Origin: an uncultured Clostridia bacterium
GTDB lineage: Bacteria > Bacillota > Clostridia > TANB77 > UBA1234
Assembly: GCA_947624765.1 (NCBI GenBank)
Contig: CANQLS010000056.1
Coordinates: forward strand, 1-8,676
DNA length: 8,676 nt
Direction: 5' to 3'
Shown here: positions 1 through 5,419 of the stretch, in pieces
Layout of the letters: each line of letters starts with the position of its first letter
Numbering within the stretch: position 1 is the stretch's first letter
The notes under the pieces: model-generated
Told to the model about the DNA's origin: nothing
Seen by the model: only the letters and a program-made list of their open reading frames with translations
Databases searched by the model: none
Program-made: the position numbers and the translations under genes

Positions 1-152
1 TAATGAACTGGTTCTTTCTTAGTTGAAATGGGCGATGACGAATTTTCAAATTGAGTACGCTTTGTTTCTGGCATAGTATTGTTAGTATCGCTGTTAGAAC
101 AAGCAGGTAGGAATAAAATGGCCATTAGTATTACAACATATTTAATTTTCAT
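1..152 (-). CDS. Lipoprotein, N-terminal part (runs off the window)
   Basis: The first 50 codons of a secreted lipoprotein are visible; the rest lies outside the window. The ATG at 152-150 follows a GGAGG site (164-160) with 7 bases between. Residues 1-17 form a signal peptide: two lysines, then a hydrophobic stretch ending in the lipobox Leu15-Pro16-Ala17-Cys18. Cys18 should be lipidated and anchor the protein to the outer face of the membrane. What follows is a polar Ser/Thr/Asn/Pro/Lys-rich linker, usual between a lipid anchor and a folded domain. No functional domain is reached, so the role is unknown. The gene is transcribed away from the small operon starting at 270. Lipoprotein nature is well supported; function is not. 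Confidence 0.85.
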   Translation of the reverse strand, partial: MKIKYVVILMAILFLPACSNSDTNNTMPETKRTQFENSSSPISTKKEPVH

Positions 153-204
153 ACTAAAACCTCCATTTCTAACATTAGTATTATCGAAAAAACAAAAAAA
201 AGAC

Positions 205-233
205 TTGTTAAATTATGTTATCTGAATTATAAT
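205..233 (+). promoter_or_regulatory. Sigma-A promoter of the small membrane-protein operon
   Basis: TTGTTA (205-210) and a perfect TATAAT (228-233) are separated by exactly 17 bases. The expected start, near 240, lies about 30 bases before the ATG at 270. Confidence 0.7.
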
Positions 234-269
234 ATATCTGTATGAACATTAAATGGAGTGGAGGAGAAT

Positions 270-614
270 ATGAGTAAATTAATTACAAATAATTGGAAAA
301 GAATTTTAATTATTTTAGGTTCAATTTGTATTGCGTTTATTTTGTATAAAAAAATAGTTATTAAACCAAATATTGTAAAAAATTATTTAGATAGTGATAT
401 AAATATAGAATCTGATATTTTTGATGGAGTACACAACGGTGCGGAGCAAGTAACTGATAAAGTTGAAGATAATCTAGAAAATAATCCTACAACATCTGAA
501 AACGATACAATGCAAAATGTAATTAAATGGGCATTGATTATTGGAGGATTATTTATATTATTGTTATTATTAGATAGTATTATTCAAGGTTCTGGAGATT
601 CTAAAAAGAAATAA
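270..614 (+). CDS. Small two-helix membrane protein, function unknown
   Basis: This 114-residue protein matches no family I recognise. The frame is open from a GTG at 258, but that codon overlaps the ribosome binding site GGAGGAG (260-266), so the ATG at 270 is the likely start. Two hydrophobic segments are clear, about residues 11-28 and 85-103. Between them lies a polar, acidic stretch (about 39-82) rich in Asp, Glu and Asn. The tail ends in three lysines, and Lys/Arg also flank the first helix. A basic N-terminus and basic C-terminus suggest both ends are cytoplasmic with the acidic loop outside; this is inferred from charge only. It appears to be the first gene of an operon with the 55-residue gene that starts 29 bases after its stop. 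Confidence 0.75.
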   Translation: MSKLITNNWKRILIILGSICIAFILYKKIVIKPNIVKNYLDSDINIESDIFDGVHNGAEQVTDKVEDNLENNPTTSENDTMQNVIKWALIIGGLFILLLLLDSIIQGSGDSKKK

Positions 615-643
615 TAAATTAGTTTTAATTGGAGGTTAAAATT

Positions 644-811
644 TTGAGCATACGAGATTATCAAAAAACTCAATATCATTTAAAATATACTGTTTATAAC
701 GTAAAAGAATTAAAGAAAATTACAAAACAAATTGAAAAAGATTTGGTAGGAAAGTGTGCTCAAAATTTCGAAGTAGAGCTTGTTGTTAACTATTTAGATC
801 GTAATAGTTGA
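644..811 (+). CDS. Small 55-residue protein of unknown function, TTG start
   Basis: The frame opens at a TTG at 629, but a GGAGGT site at 631-636 points to the in-frame TTG at 644, 7 bases downstream, as the real start. The product is short and soluble, with no signal peptide or membrane segment. The middle (about residues 24-41) is Lys/Glu-rich and could form a helix, and the last third alternates hydrophobic and polar residues like a beta strand. There is one cysteine. No family is recognised. It is preceded on the same strand by the two-helix membrane protein and followed at once by a perfect hairpin, so the two genes probably share one transcript. A partner role for the membrane protein is possible but unproved. 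Confidence 0.6.
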   Translation: MSIRDYQKTQYHLKYTVYNVKELKKITKQIEKDLVGKCAQNFEVELVVNYLDRNS

Positions 812-814
812 CAA

Positions 815-854
815 ATATTTATTGCACAAAATAATAGTTTTGTGCAATAAATAT
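815..854 (+). terminator. Perfect 17-bp hairpin after the small operon, probable terminator
   Basis: Bases 815-831 pair without mismatch with 838-854 around a 6-base loop (TAATAG). The hairpin starts 3 bases after the stop codon of the 55-residue gene. The stem core is TTGCACAAAA and its ends are AT-only. There is no run of T after the stem, so it is not a textbook intrinsic terminator. A 3'-end stabilising or protein-binding role is the alternative. Confidence 0.55.
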
Positions 855-1201
855 AGGCAATTATTTCATGAAAAGGTCAATTTTTAAGTTTTTACATATA
901 TTCCTGTATTACTTTATTAATTATTAATATTGTTTATTATTTCTATTTATTTATATTTTTGATTTTAGTTTTTATTTTCAACATTTAGTTATTTGTAATT
1001 TTATAAAGTATTTTCTTTTTTTAAATTTATTATACTATTTTATATAAAATTTATTTTGAATTTATAGTTTAAATTTTATATTTTAAGTTTTATTTATTAT
1101 TAATTGATTTTAGACTTTTTCTAATTATTTTTACTAATTATCAGCTAAATTTTGAAAATTTTATTCGATTATCTCAAATTTGCTCAAATTATCTTTATTT
1201 T

Positions 1202-1298
1202 AACTGGTAAAGTTATATTACCCCACTTCTAAAAATCGATTCTAGGGCATCCTCGTGCGTCGATTATGGCAAACTAAAATAAAGTTATTTTTACAGTT
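1202..1298. repeat. Nested imperfect inverted repeat with GC-rich core
   Basis: An outer arm at 1202-1211 pairs with TTTACAGTT at 1290-1298, with one bulged G. An inner arm, AATCGA (1234-1239), pairs perfectly with TCGATT (1260-1265). Between the inner arms lies a core beginning GGGCATCCTCGTGCGTC (1245-1261), far richer in GC than its surroundings. The same two words, GGGCATC and CCTCGT(T/G)CGTC, recur in the hairpin at 4426-4474. AAAGTTAT also occurs directly on both sides (1209-1216 and 1281-1288). Confidence 0.45.
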
Positions 1299-1301
1299 GA
1301 T

Positions 1302-1317
1302 TATCACTATTGTGATA
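1302..1317. repeat. Short 6-bp inverted repeat
   Basis: TATCAC (1302-1307) and GTGATA (1312-1317) form a perfect dyad around TATT. It lies about 40 bases past the end of the S66 peptidase gene and could fold at the 3' end of that transcript, but no T-run follows on the minus strand. Confidence 0.35.
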
Positions 1318-1357
1318 GATATGCATATTTATTTAATATTATTAAAATTTTCATAAT

Positions 1358-2389
1358 TTAATCTACTACTTTTTCCAATAATGTAATTTTTTTATTATCA
1401 ATGTCTAATTCACACTCTATACCATAAGGAATTATTCCTATTGGAGAACTATGTCCAAAATTAACATTATATAATACTGGCATATCTTCTTTACCAAATT
1501 CTTTTAAAACTTTCCTATATACTTCTTTATATTCTTCATAATATTTTTCTTCTTTTGGCTTACCTACTATAATTCCTTTTGCAACATTAAATATGCCTTG
1601 TGCACCTAAATTCAATAAATAAAAATAAATATAATCTGGTTCAGGCATTTCTTCACTTGTTTCTAAAAATAGTAACTTATCTTTCCATTCTTCTAATGTT
1701 GGCCATATTTCTGTGCCAACATATATCGGAAATGCACCTAAACATCCACCCAATAGTTTTCCTGTTACTTTTCCTTTTCCTTGAATAACTTCATATCCCT
1801 TTGTATCTTTTAATCTTGTTTTTTGCTTATTTATATTTTCTTCACACCAATGGATATGTTCATTAGTCCAATAATCACATTTTTTAATTTCATATTTATC
1901 TTCTGCATCAAATAGTAATTTTCTAATTGCATTTTCTGTATAATCATACATATTTACATATTCAGCAAAATCCGTTATTAAAGCTGGACCATAATATGAA
2001 ACAAGGCCTGCTTTATACATCATTAAGTGATTAGCAGTTGTATCTGAAAATCCCATAAATATTTTTGGATTTTCTTTTATAACATTATAATCTATATATG
2101 GTAATAACCTTATTGTATCATCTCCACCTATTGCACAAATAATAGCCTTTATAGTTTTATCTTTAAATGCTAGCATCAAATCCTCTGCTCTTTTTTCTGG
2201 ATGTTCATGTAAATATTCAATTCCTTTTAAAGCATTTGACATTGTTACAACTTTTAAGCCAAAATTTTCTTCTAATCTTTTTTTCCCTAATTCATATTTA
2301 TGTAGGTATTGTTTTTCTCCTAACATTCCATTTGATAAACTTACTATTGCAACTTTATCTCCTTTTCTTAATCTTTCTGGTTTTAACAT
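1358..2389 (-). CDS. S66-family serine peptidase (LD-carboxypeptidase / MccF-like)
   Basis: Peptidase family S66 covers LD-carboxypeptidases that trim murein tetrapeptides and the MccF enzymes that cleave microcin C-type peptide-nucleotides. From the chosen start the protein has 343 residues, close to MccF length. The N-terminal domain holds the nucleophile elbow Gly113-Phe114-Ser115-Asp116, preceded by the loop Gly88-Gly89-Asp90-Asp91. The C-terminal domain supplies Glu243 (in FLETSEE) and His313 (in NFGHSSP), completing the Ser-Glu-His triad. An insert rich in Trp, Glu and His at about 172-185 recalls the substrate loop of MccF-like members. The frame is open to an ATG at 2458, but AGGAG at 2402-2398 supports the ATG at 2389. 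There is no signal peptide, so it is cytoplasmic. It follows the HIT gene, probably in one transcript. The family is certain; the substrate is not. Confidence 0.9.
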   Translation of the reverse strand: MLKPERLRKGDKVAIVSLSNGMLGEKQYLHKYELGKKRLEENFGLKVVTMSNALKGIEYLHEHPEKRAEDLMLAFKDKTIKAIICAIGGDDTIRLLPYIDYNVIKENPKIFMGFSDTTANHLMMYKAGLVSYYGPALITDFAEYVNMYDYTENAIRKLLFDAEDKYEIKKCDYWTNEHIHWCEENINKQKTRLKDTKGYEVIQGKGKVTGKLLGGCLGAFPIYVGTEIWPTLEEWKDKLLFLETSEEMPEPDYIYFYLLNLGAQGIFNVAKGIIVGKPKEEKYYEEYKEVYRKVLKEFGKEDMPVLYNVNFGHSSPIGIIPYGIECELDIDNKKITLLEKVVD

Positions 2390-2471
2390 TATATTAACTC
2401 CTAATTCTAAATAGTTTAATTTTTCTAGCGAATGTTTTAATTTACCTTTATCCATCATATTTAATAAATAA

Positions 2472-2981
2472 TTATACTAATAATTTTTTCCTTAATTGTT
2501 GAATTTTTTCTTTGTCTTCTTTATATTCAAATCTTGGTTTTACGAAGTTTTTTGAACCTCTTTTTTCAAATGAGTATCTAGAAATTAATTGTATATGAAA
2601 GTGATTCATTGGTCCGTCGCACATTGTACATAGATATACACTTTCGGCATCATAAATTTCTTTCAAAGCTTTCATTACTTTTTTCGCTAATGTAAATATT
2701 TCTTTGCAAGTTATATCATCTATTTCCGTCATATCCTTATAATGTTCTTTTGTACTTATTATTGTATGTCCATTTGCTCGTGGATTTCCAATTAAAAAAC
2801 ATTCAAATTTATCATTTTCGAAAATCATTTTATCTTCATTATTACCATATAGAATATGATTATTTTGCTTATCAAAACATGTAGGGCATATTCCTGAATC
2901 TACAATATCTGCTGCTGTAACGTTTCCATTTTTTATAAAATTAATGATTTCTTCATTATTAAATTGTTTCAAATTATCCAT
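2472..2981 (-). CDS. HIT-domain protein with a GalT-like H-x-H-x-Q motif
   Basis: HIT proteins bind nucleotides and hydrolyse or transfer nucleoside monophosphates. The product has 169 residues. The middle segment GHTIISTKEH (71-80) matches the usual GHxLVxPKxH block, and the active-site strand reads His127-Phe-His129-Ile-Gln131. Ordinary HIT hydrolases have a third His where Gln131 stands; Gln there is the rule in GalT and Ap4A phosphorylase, which act as nucleotidyl transferases or phosphorylases. Cys32-x-x-Cys35 near the N-terminus, with His72 or His80, could bind zinc as in GalT-like members; Cys118 and Cys121 form a second pair. The ATG at 2981 follows GGAGG (2991-2987). It is cytoplasmic and lies upstream of the S66 peptidase, with 82 bases between. 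A nucleotide-processing role is firm; the reaction is inferred. Confidence 0.88.
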   Translation of the reverse strand: MDNLKQFNNEEIINFIKNGNVTAADIVDSGICPTCFDKQNNHILYGNNEDKMIFENDKFECFLIGNPRANGHTIISTKEHYKDMTEIDDITCKEIFTLAKKVMKALKEIYDAESVYLCTMCDGPMNHFHIQLISRYSFEKRGSKNFVKPRFEYKEDKEKIQQLRKKLLV

Positions 2982-3000
2982 TTAAACCTCCACTATATAT

Positions 3001-3029
3001 AAAATATCATAAATTTTATACATTTCCAA
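3001..3029 (-). promoter_or_regulatory. Possible sigma-A promoter of the HIT-S66 operon
   Basis: On the minus strand TTGGAA (3029-3024) and TATTTT (3006-3001) are 17 bases apart, just upstream of the HIT ribosome binding site. The region is so AT-rich that other choices exist, and the expected start falls very near the GGAGG. Confidence 0.35.
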
Positions 3030-3113
3030 TAAATATGTATAAAAAATTCAAAAAATTGTTACTAGATAATAGTTTTATCCTAAATAATTCTTCAAAGCCA
3101 TGTAAGTGAAAGT

Positions 3114-3140
3114 GTAGCGGCGGCCATTGGCCGCCATAAA
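3114..3140 (+). repeat. REP-like hairpin, copy 1
   Basis: The element starts with GTAG (3114-3117) and carries a perfect 7-bp stem, GGCGGCC (3119-3125) with GGCCGCC (3129-3135), around the loop ATT, ending in ATAAA. A related element lies in reverse orientation at 3208-3235. A GTAG head beside a GC-rich palindrome is the layout of bacterial REP sequences. It stands out against an otherwise AT-rich intergenic region. Confidence 0.6.
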
Positions 3141-3207
3141 TTGAAAAAAATTTCTTTTGCATAATTTGTTGTAGTGCACTAAAGAAAAGATTTTGTTGTA
3201 TCCTCGC

Positions 3208-3235
3208 TTTAATGGCGCCCAGTGGGCGCTGCTAC
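3208..3235 (-). repeat. REP-like hairpin, copy 2 (inverted)
   Basis: Read on the minus strand the element starts GTAGC (3235-3231) and has the stem GCGCCC (3229-3224) with GGGCGC (3220-3215) around the loop ACT, then ATTAAA. It aligns with copy 1 over about 27 positions with five or so differences; one stem pair is G-C in copy 1 and C-G here. An outer CTCG/CGAG pair (3203-3206 with 3235-3238) could close a larger hairpin. The spacer to copy 1 is 67 bases and contains TTTGTTGTA twice as a direct repeat. Confidence 0.6.
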
Positions 3236-3318
3236 GAGCTTGCGAACATAATTGTAGAATATTATTTTAAAAAAGTGTTATCCAGTAACATTCTTTATCA
3301 TTTTAATGTTTATATTTA

Positions 3319-3347
3319 TTGAATTTTATTTTTTATAATGATATTAT
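3319..3347 (+). promoter_or_regulatory. Probable sigma-A promoter of the recombinase gene
   Basis: TTGAAT (3319-3324) and TATTAT (3342-3347) are separated by 17 bases and lie about 40 bases before the ATG. No LexA-like site is seen here. Confidence 0.5.
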
Positions 3348-3384
3348 AACTAATATCAATTAAAGTTGATTTTAGGAGGTTCTT

Positions 3385-4395
3385 ATGACTAATGATGAGT
3401 TGCCAAAAGTTTTGGTTGATTTTTTAAATTATAATGCTACGCTAAACAAATCTAAAAATTCTATTCATGAATATCGTTATGATTTGATACGATTTCTCAA
3501 ATATATGAAAGTTTTAAAATCTGGTAATCATAAAATTACAATTGATGATATTGACACAATTCAAGATATTGATGCGGAGTTTTTAAATAGAGTTGATTTA
3601 AATGATTTATATGCTTATATGACTTTTTTAAAGGATGATTGTCATAATACTGCTACTTCAAGAGCTAGGAAATCCGCTAGTATAAAAGGATTCTTTAAAT
3701 ATCTTTATTTAAAAGCTAAAGTCATTGATCAAGATCCTTCTAAAGAATTGGAAAATCCTAAGATTGGTAAACGTCTACCAAAGTATCTTTCTATTGAAGA
3801 AAGCAAAGAATTGTTAAATGTGGCTAAAAATGGCGATAAATATAAGAAAACTAATGGTGATATTAGTAATAAAAAGAAAGTTTTAGCTACTCGCGATTAT
3901 GCTATGACCACTTTATTTTTAAATTGTGGTATGCGTTTATCTGAATTGGTAAGTATTGATATTAATCATATTAAGTTTGATGAAGCTTTGCTTACTGTTA
4001 TAGGAAAAGGTAATAAAGAGCGAACTATTTATTTAAACAAAGCTTGCATTAATGCTATTAAAGAATATTTGGCAGTTCGCCCTACTGTACCTTCTGGTAT
4101 TGATAAAAATGCATTGTTTTTGAGTGAAAGAAATAAACGTATTAGTAATCGAATGGTTCAAACTATTATTAAAGATTACTTAAAAGAGTGTGGATTAAGT
4201 AATTATTCTACGCACAAGCTTCGCCATACTGCAGCTACATTAATGTATCAAAATGGTGTTGATGTAAGAGCTTTACAAGAAATATTAGGTCATGAAAGTA
4301 TTGGTACAACAGAAATTTATACTCATGTGGATAACAGTCAAATTAGAAAGGCTATTGAGGATAACCCACTTGCAGATTATAATGGTGAAAAATAA
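3385..4395 (+). CDS. Tyrosine recombinase, XerC/XerD type
   Basis: This enzyme cuts and rejoins DNA through a covalent 3'-phosphotyrosine. The 336 residues comprise an N-terminal SAM-like DNA-binding domain (about 1-125) and a C-terminal catalytic domain (about 130-325). All catalytic residues are visible: Arg184 (GMRLSEL), Lys208 (GKGNKER), His277 and Arg280 (HKLRH), His303 (LGHES) and the nucleophile Tyr312 (IYTH). Length is slightly above the roughly 300 residues of classic XerC/XerD, partly from a Lys/Asn-rich stretch at about 149-167 between the domains. The ATG is preceded by AGGAGGT (3374-3380). Having no excisionase, phage genes or attachment repeats nearby, and lying next to the LysM/SOS gene, it is more likely a chromosomal Xer-type enzyme (resolution of chromosome dimers at dif) than a phage integrase. 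Its actual target site is not known. Confidence 0.9.
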   Translation: MTNDELPKVLVDFLNYNATLNKSKNSIHEYRYDLIRFLKYMKVLKSGNHKITIDDIDTIQDIDAEFLNRVDLNDLYAYMTFLKDDCHNTATSRARKSASIKGFFKYLYLKAKVIDQDPSKELENPKIGKRLPKYLSIEESKELLNVAKNGDKYKKTNGDISNKKKVLATRDYAMTTLFLNCGMRLSELVSIDINHIKFDEALLTVIGKGNKERTIYLNKACINAIKEYLAVRPTVPSGIDKNALFLSERNKRISNRMVQTIIKDYLKECGLSNYSTHKLRHTAATLMYQNGVDVRALQEILGHESIGTTEIYTHVDNSQIRKAIEDNPLADYNGEK

Positions 4396-4425
4396 TTGAT
4401 TAATTTAGTTCTTGGACTTCACTTC

Positions 4426-4465
4426 GGGCATCTTTTGGCGTATCAGCAGTACGCCACCGGTGCCC
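4426..4465. repeat. Long two-tier GC-rich hairpin between convergent genes
   Basis: The outer stem GGGCATC (4426-4432) pairs with GGTGCCC (4459-4465), 7 bp with one T-G pair. The inner stem TGGCGTA (4436-4442) pairs perfectly with TACGCCA (4450-4456) around TCAGCAG. The arms are followed by CCTCGTTCGTC (4464-4474), near-identical to a word at 1251-1261. It lies 30 bases after the recombinase stop. A weak second hairpin, AATTG/CAATT (4483-4487 with 4491-4495), is followed by TTTTT and might serve as the recombinase terminator. Confidence 0.55.
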
Positions 4466-4521
4466 TCGTTCGTCTGCCTAGAAATTGCCTCAATTCTTTT
4501 TCAACCTAATTTAATTATTCA

Positions 4522-4794
4522 TTAATATTTTGGTATTAGTAGCTCTTGCCCTATATATAAATTTGCATTTTCCAAATTATTAATTTCTTGAATTTGATAG
4601 ATATTTTTATTAATATTTCCAGTTAGATTGCTGGCAATACTCCATAATGTATCTCCTCTTGATACAATAATTTTTTCATAAACTGGTTTTTCATAAGAAA
4701 GTACTTTTGTAGTAATCATACTAATTATTGATACTATAATAATAAATATTACACTCATAGAAAAAATAAATCTTGGCATATTTTTAATTCTCAT
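4522..4794 (-). CDS. LysM membrane protein, YneA-like SOS division suppressor
   Basis: YneA of Bacillus is a small membrane-anchored LysM protein that delays cell division during the SOS response. This 90-residue product has the same build: a short basic N-terminus, one membrane helix at about 9-28, a linker, and a single LysM peptidoglycan-binding domain at about 40-89 with the typical SRGDTLWSIA start and IGQELLIP end. The LysM domain should face the wall. The ATG at 4794 follows AGGAGGA (4807-4801). Upstream lie a very good sigma-A promoter and three LexA-box-like sites, one of them directly between the transcription start and the ribosome binding site, so damage-induced expression is strongly suggested. 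The sequence is too divergent to assign the symbol yneA, but architecture and regulation agree. Confidence 0.82.
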   Translation of the reverse strand: MRIKNMPRFIFSMSVIFIIIVSIISMITTKVLSYEKPVYEKIIVSRGDTLWSIASNLTGNINKNIYQIQEINNLENANLYIGQELLIPKY

Positions 4795-4807
4795 ATTAGT
4801 TCCTCCT

Positions 4808-4821
4808 TGAACAGATGTTCC
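4808..4821. promoter_or_regulatory. LexA (SOS) operator, site 1
   Basis: TGAACAGATGTTCC contains the perfect core GAAC-N4-GTTC and fits the Bacillus consensus CGAACRNRYGTTCG at 12 of 14 positions. It lies directly upstream of the LysM gene's ribosome binding site and just past its expected transcription start. Confidence 0.8.
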
Positions 4822-4833
4822 TATTACAATGTT

Positions 4834-4862
4834 AATATATACGAACGTTTATTCTTTGTCAA
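4834..4862 (-). promoter_or_regulatory. Sigma-A promoter of the LysM gene
   Basis: On the minus strand a perfect TTGACA (4862-4857) and TATATT (4839-4834) are separated by exactly 17 bases. LexA site 2 lies in the spacer and site 1 just downstream of the expected start near 4827, an arrangement fit for tight repression. Confidence 0.8.
4842..4855. promoter_or_regulatory. LexA-like operator, site 2 (in promoter spacer)
   Basis: CGAACGTTTATTCT has one perfect half-site, CGAAC, and a second half with one core mismatch (ATTC for GTTC). Its CGAACGTTT forms a 9-bp inverted repeat with AAACGTTCG of site 3. Confidence 0.55.
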
Positions 4863-4881
4863 TACTTTTTTTAAAAAAATG

Positions 4882-4895
4882 CAAAAAAACGTTCG
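4882..4895. promoter_or_regulatory. LexA-like operator, site 3
   Basis: CAAAAAAACGTTCG fits the consensus CGAACRNRYGTTCG at 12 of 14 positions: the right half GTTCG is perfect, the left half is degenerate. It ends 5 bases before the -35 box of the rightward promoter, so it could also affect the gene at 4972. Confidence 0.5.
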
Positions 4896-4900
4896 CATAC

Positions 4901-4929
4901 TTGACATTCTTTCCACTTTATGTTAACAT
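4901..4929 (+). promoter_or_regulatory. Sigma-A promoter with extended -10, rightward
   Basis: A perfect TTGACA (4901-4906) is followed after 17 bases by TAACAT (4924-4929), preceded by TG one base upstream (4921-4922), the extended -10 signature. It points to the gene at 4972, with a leader of about 35 bases. Confidence 0.6.
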
Positions 4930-4962
4930 ATAAATGGTACCCTATAAAAATTTATGGAAGGA

Positions 4963-4978
4963 GGCTCACATATGAGCC
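4963..4978 (+). promoter_or_regulatory. Hairpin covering ribosome binding site end and start codon
   Basis: GGCTCA (4963-4968) pairs perfectly with TGAGCC (4973-4978) around CATA. The left arm takes in the last GG of the GGAGG site and the right arm the TG of the start codon, so folding of the mRNA would hinder initiation of the gene at 4972. Confidence 0.45.
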
Positions 4979-5415
4979 GGAGAATTGAACATGTAAGGAA
5001 GCAGAAGGAAGCAAGATGCTACTATTGGGGGCTATCCTTTGTGGTAGCAATGGTAGTAGCCTTTCTTTTGCTACTACCAACTGAACTCTTTGGTTCGACC
5101 TTTACGGTCGAGGATATCGGATTCGATATTCTGCTGGGCCGGGAGCCAGATATCCCAATTGGATACTGGGTAGAAGAGGATACTCCTCGGATATTCATTG
5201 TCCATTCATGGGATGGTGCTGAGGCTCGGTTCCTTCGGAATGCCCCGACTGCGGCTGAGTCATTTATGGGGACGAAGCCACCAAAAGTGAGCGGTAACTT
5301 CGTTTTCCTGACAGCTTGGATGCTGCTTAGCCTTGTAATTGGCAAGATTATAAGGCTCGTGTTGCCTTACGAAAAGGCAAAGCAGCTAAGCCTGTTACGG
5401 CGATTGCTGACCTAA
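4972..5415 (+). CDS. Unrecognised two-helix membrane protein, GC-rich and foreign-looking
   Basis: I do not recognise this 147-residue protein. An upstream in-frame ATG at 4954 overlaps the GGAGG at 4960-4964, so the ATG at 4972 is preferred. Its parts are a very basic N-terminus (about 1-15), a membrane helix (17-36), a region with several acidic residues and Trp (37-109), a second helix (110-131) and a basic tail. Charge suggests both ends inside and residues 37-109 outside. A hand count over four 60-base stretches gives 120 of 240 G+C, against 12 of 60 in a recombinase stretch. Codons such as CGG, CTG, AGG and GGG, rare in the neighbours, are common. The gene is full of short perfect inverted repeats, and has its own promoter and terminator. 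It sits where lexA often lies opposite a yneA-like gene, but shows no LexA helix-turn-helix or peptidase motif. Acquisition by transfer is likely; function unknown. Confidence 0.7.
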   Translation: MSRRIEHVRKQKEARCYYWGLSFVVAMVVAFLLLLPTELFGSTFTVEDIGFDILLGREPDIPIGYWVEEDTPRIFIVHSWDGAEARFLRNAPTAAESFMGTKPPKVSGNFVFLTAWMLLSLVIGKIIRLVLPYEKAKQLSLLRRLLT

Positions 5416-5419
5416 CGCC

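Larger units (their letters stand above)
855..1357. other. AT-rich intergenic region without genes
   Basis: I see no convincing coding frame in these roughly 500 bases. The first 340 or so are strongly T-rich on the plus strand, with many short A/T tracts. A short direct repeat, CTCAAATT twice in tandem, lies around 1175-1193. The only GC-richer part is the hairpin block at 1202-1298, described separately. The region lies downstream of genes on both sides, so promoters are not expected. Confidence 0.5.

Noticed and set aside
821..848. A dif-like recombination site in the 17-bp palindrome (11-6-11 geometry)
   Set aside because: The arms are perfectly palindromic and do not resemble known dif arms; its place right after a stop codon fits an RNA hairpin better.
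1600..2397. Plus-strand open frames (1600-1788 and 2167-2397) rich in Leu and Phe
   Set aside because: They are antisense to the S66 peptidase with its intact catalytic triad and have no ribosome binding sites.
2390..2458. Twenty-three extra residues at the N-terminus of the S66 peptidase
   Set aside because: No ribosome binding site precedes the ATG at 2458, while AGGAG stands correctly before the ATG at 2389, where family homology begins.
3061..3260. Integron attC site or CRISPR repeats in the hairpin region
   Set aside because: No conserved RYYYAAC/GTTRRRY core pair was found in place, and there is no regular repeat-spacer series.
3385..4395. Phage or transposon integrase of a mobile island
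   Set aside because: No excisionase, replication, structural or attachment-site signals are near, and the neighbours are chromosomal housekeeping genes.
5022..5345. Open frame of 107 codons on the minus strand inside the GC-rich gene
   Set aside because: It lies antisense to a frame with a good ribosome binding site, promoter and membrane-protein character; it has no such signals and looks like a shadow of the GC-rich composition.
4972..5415. A degenerate or diverged LexA in the expected lexA position
   Set aside because: The frame encodes two membrane helices and has no helix-turn-helix, Ala-Gly cleavage site or Ser-Lys peptidase motif.
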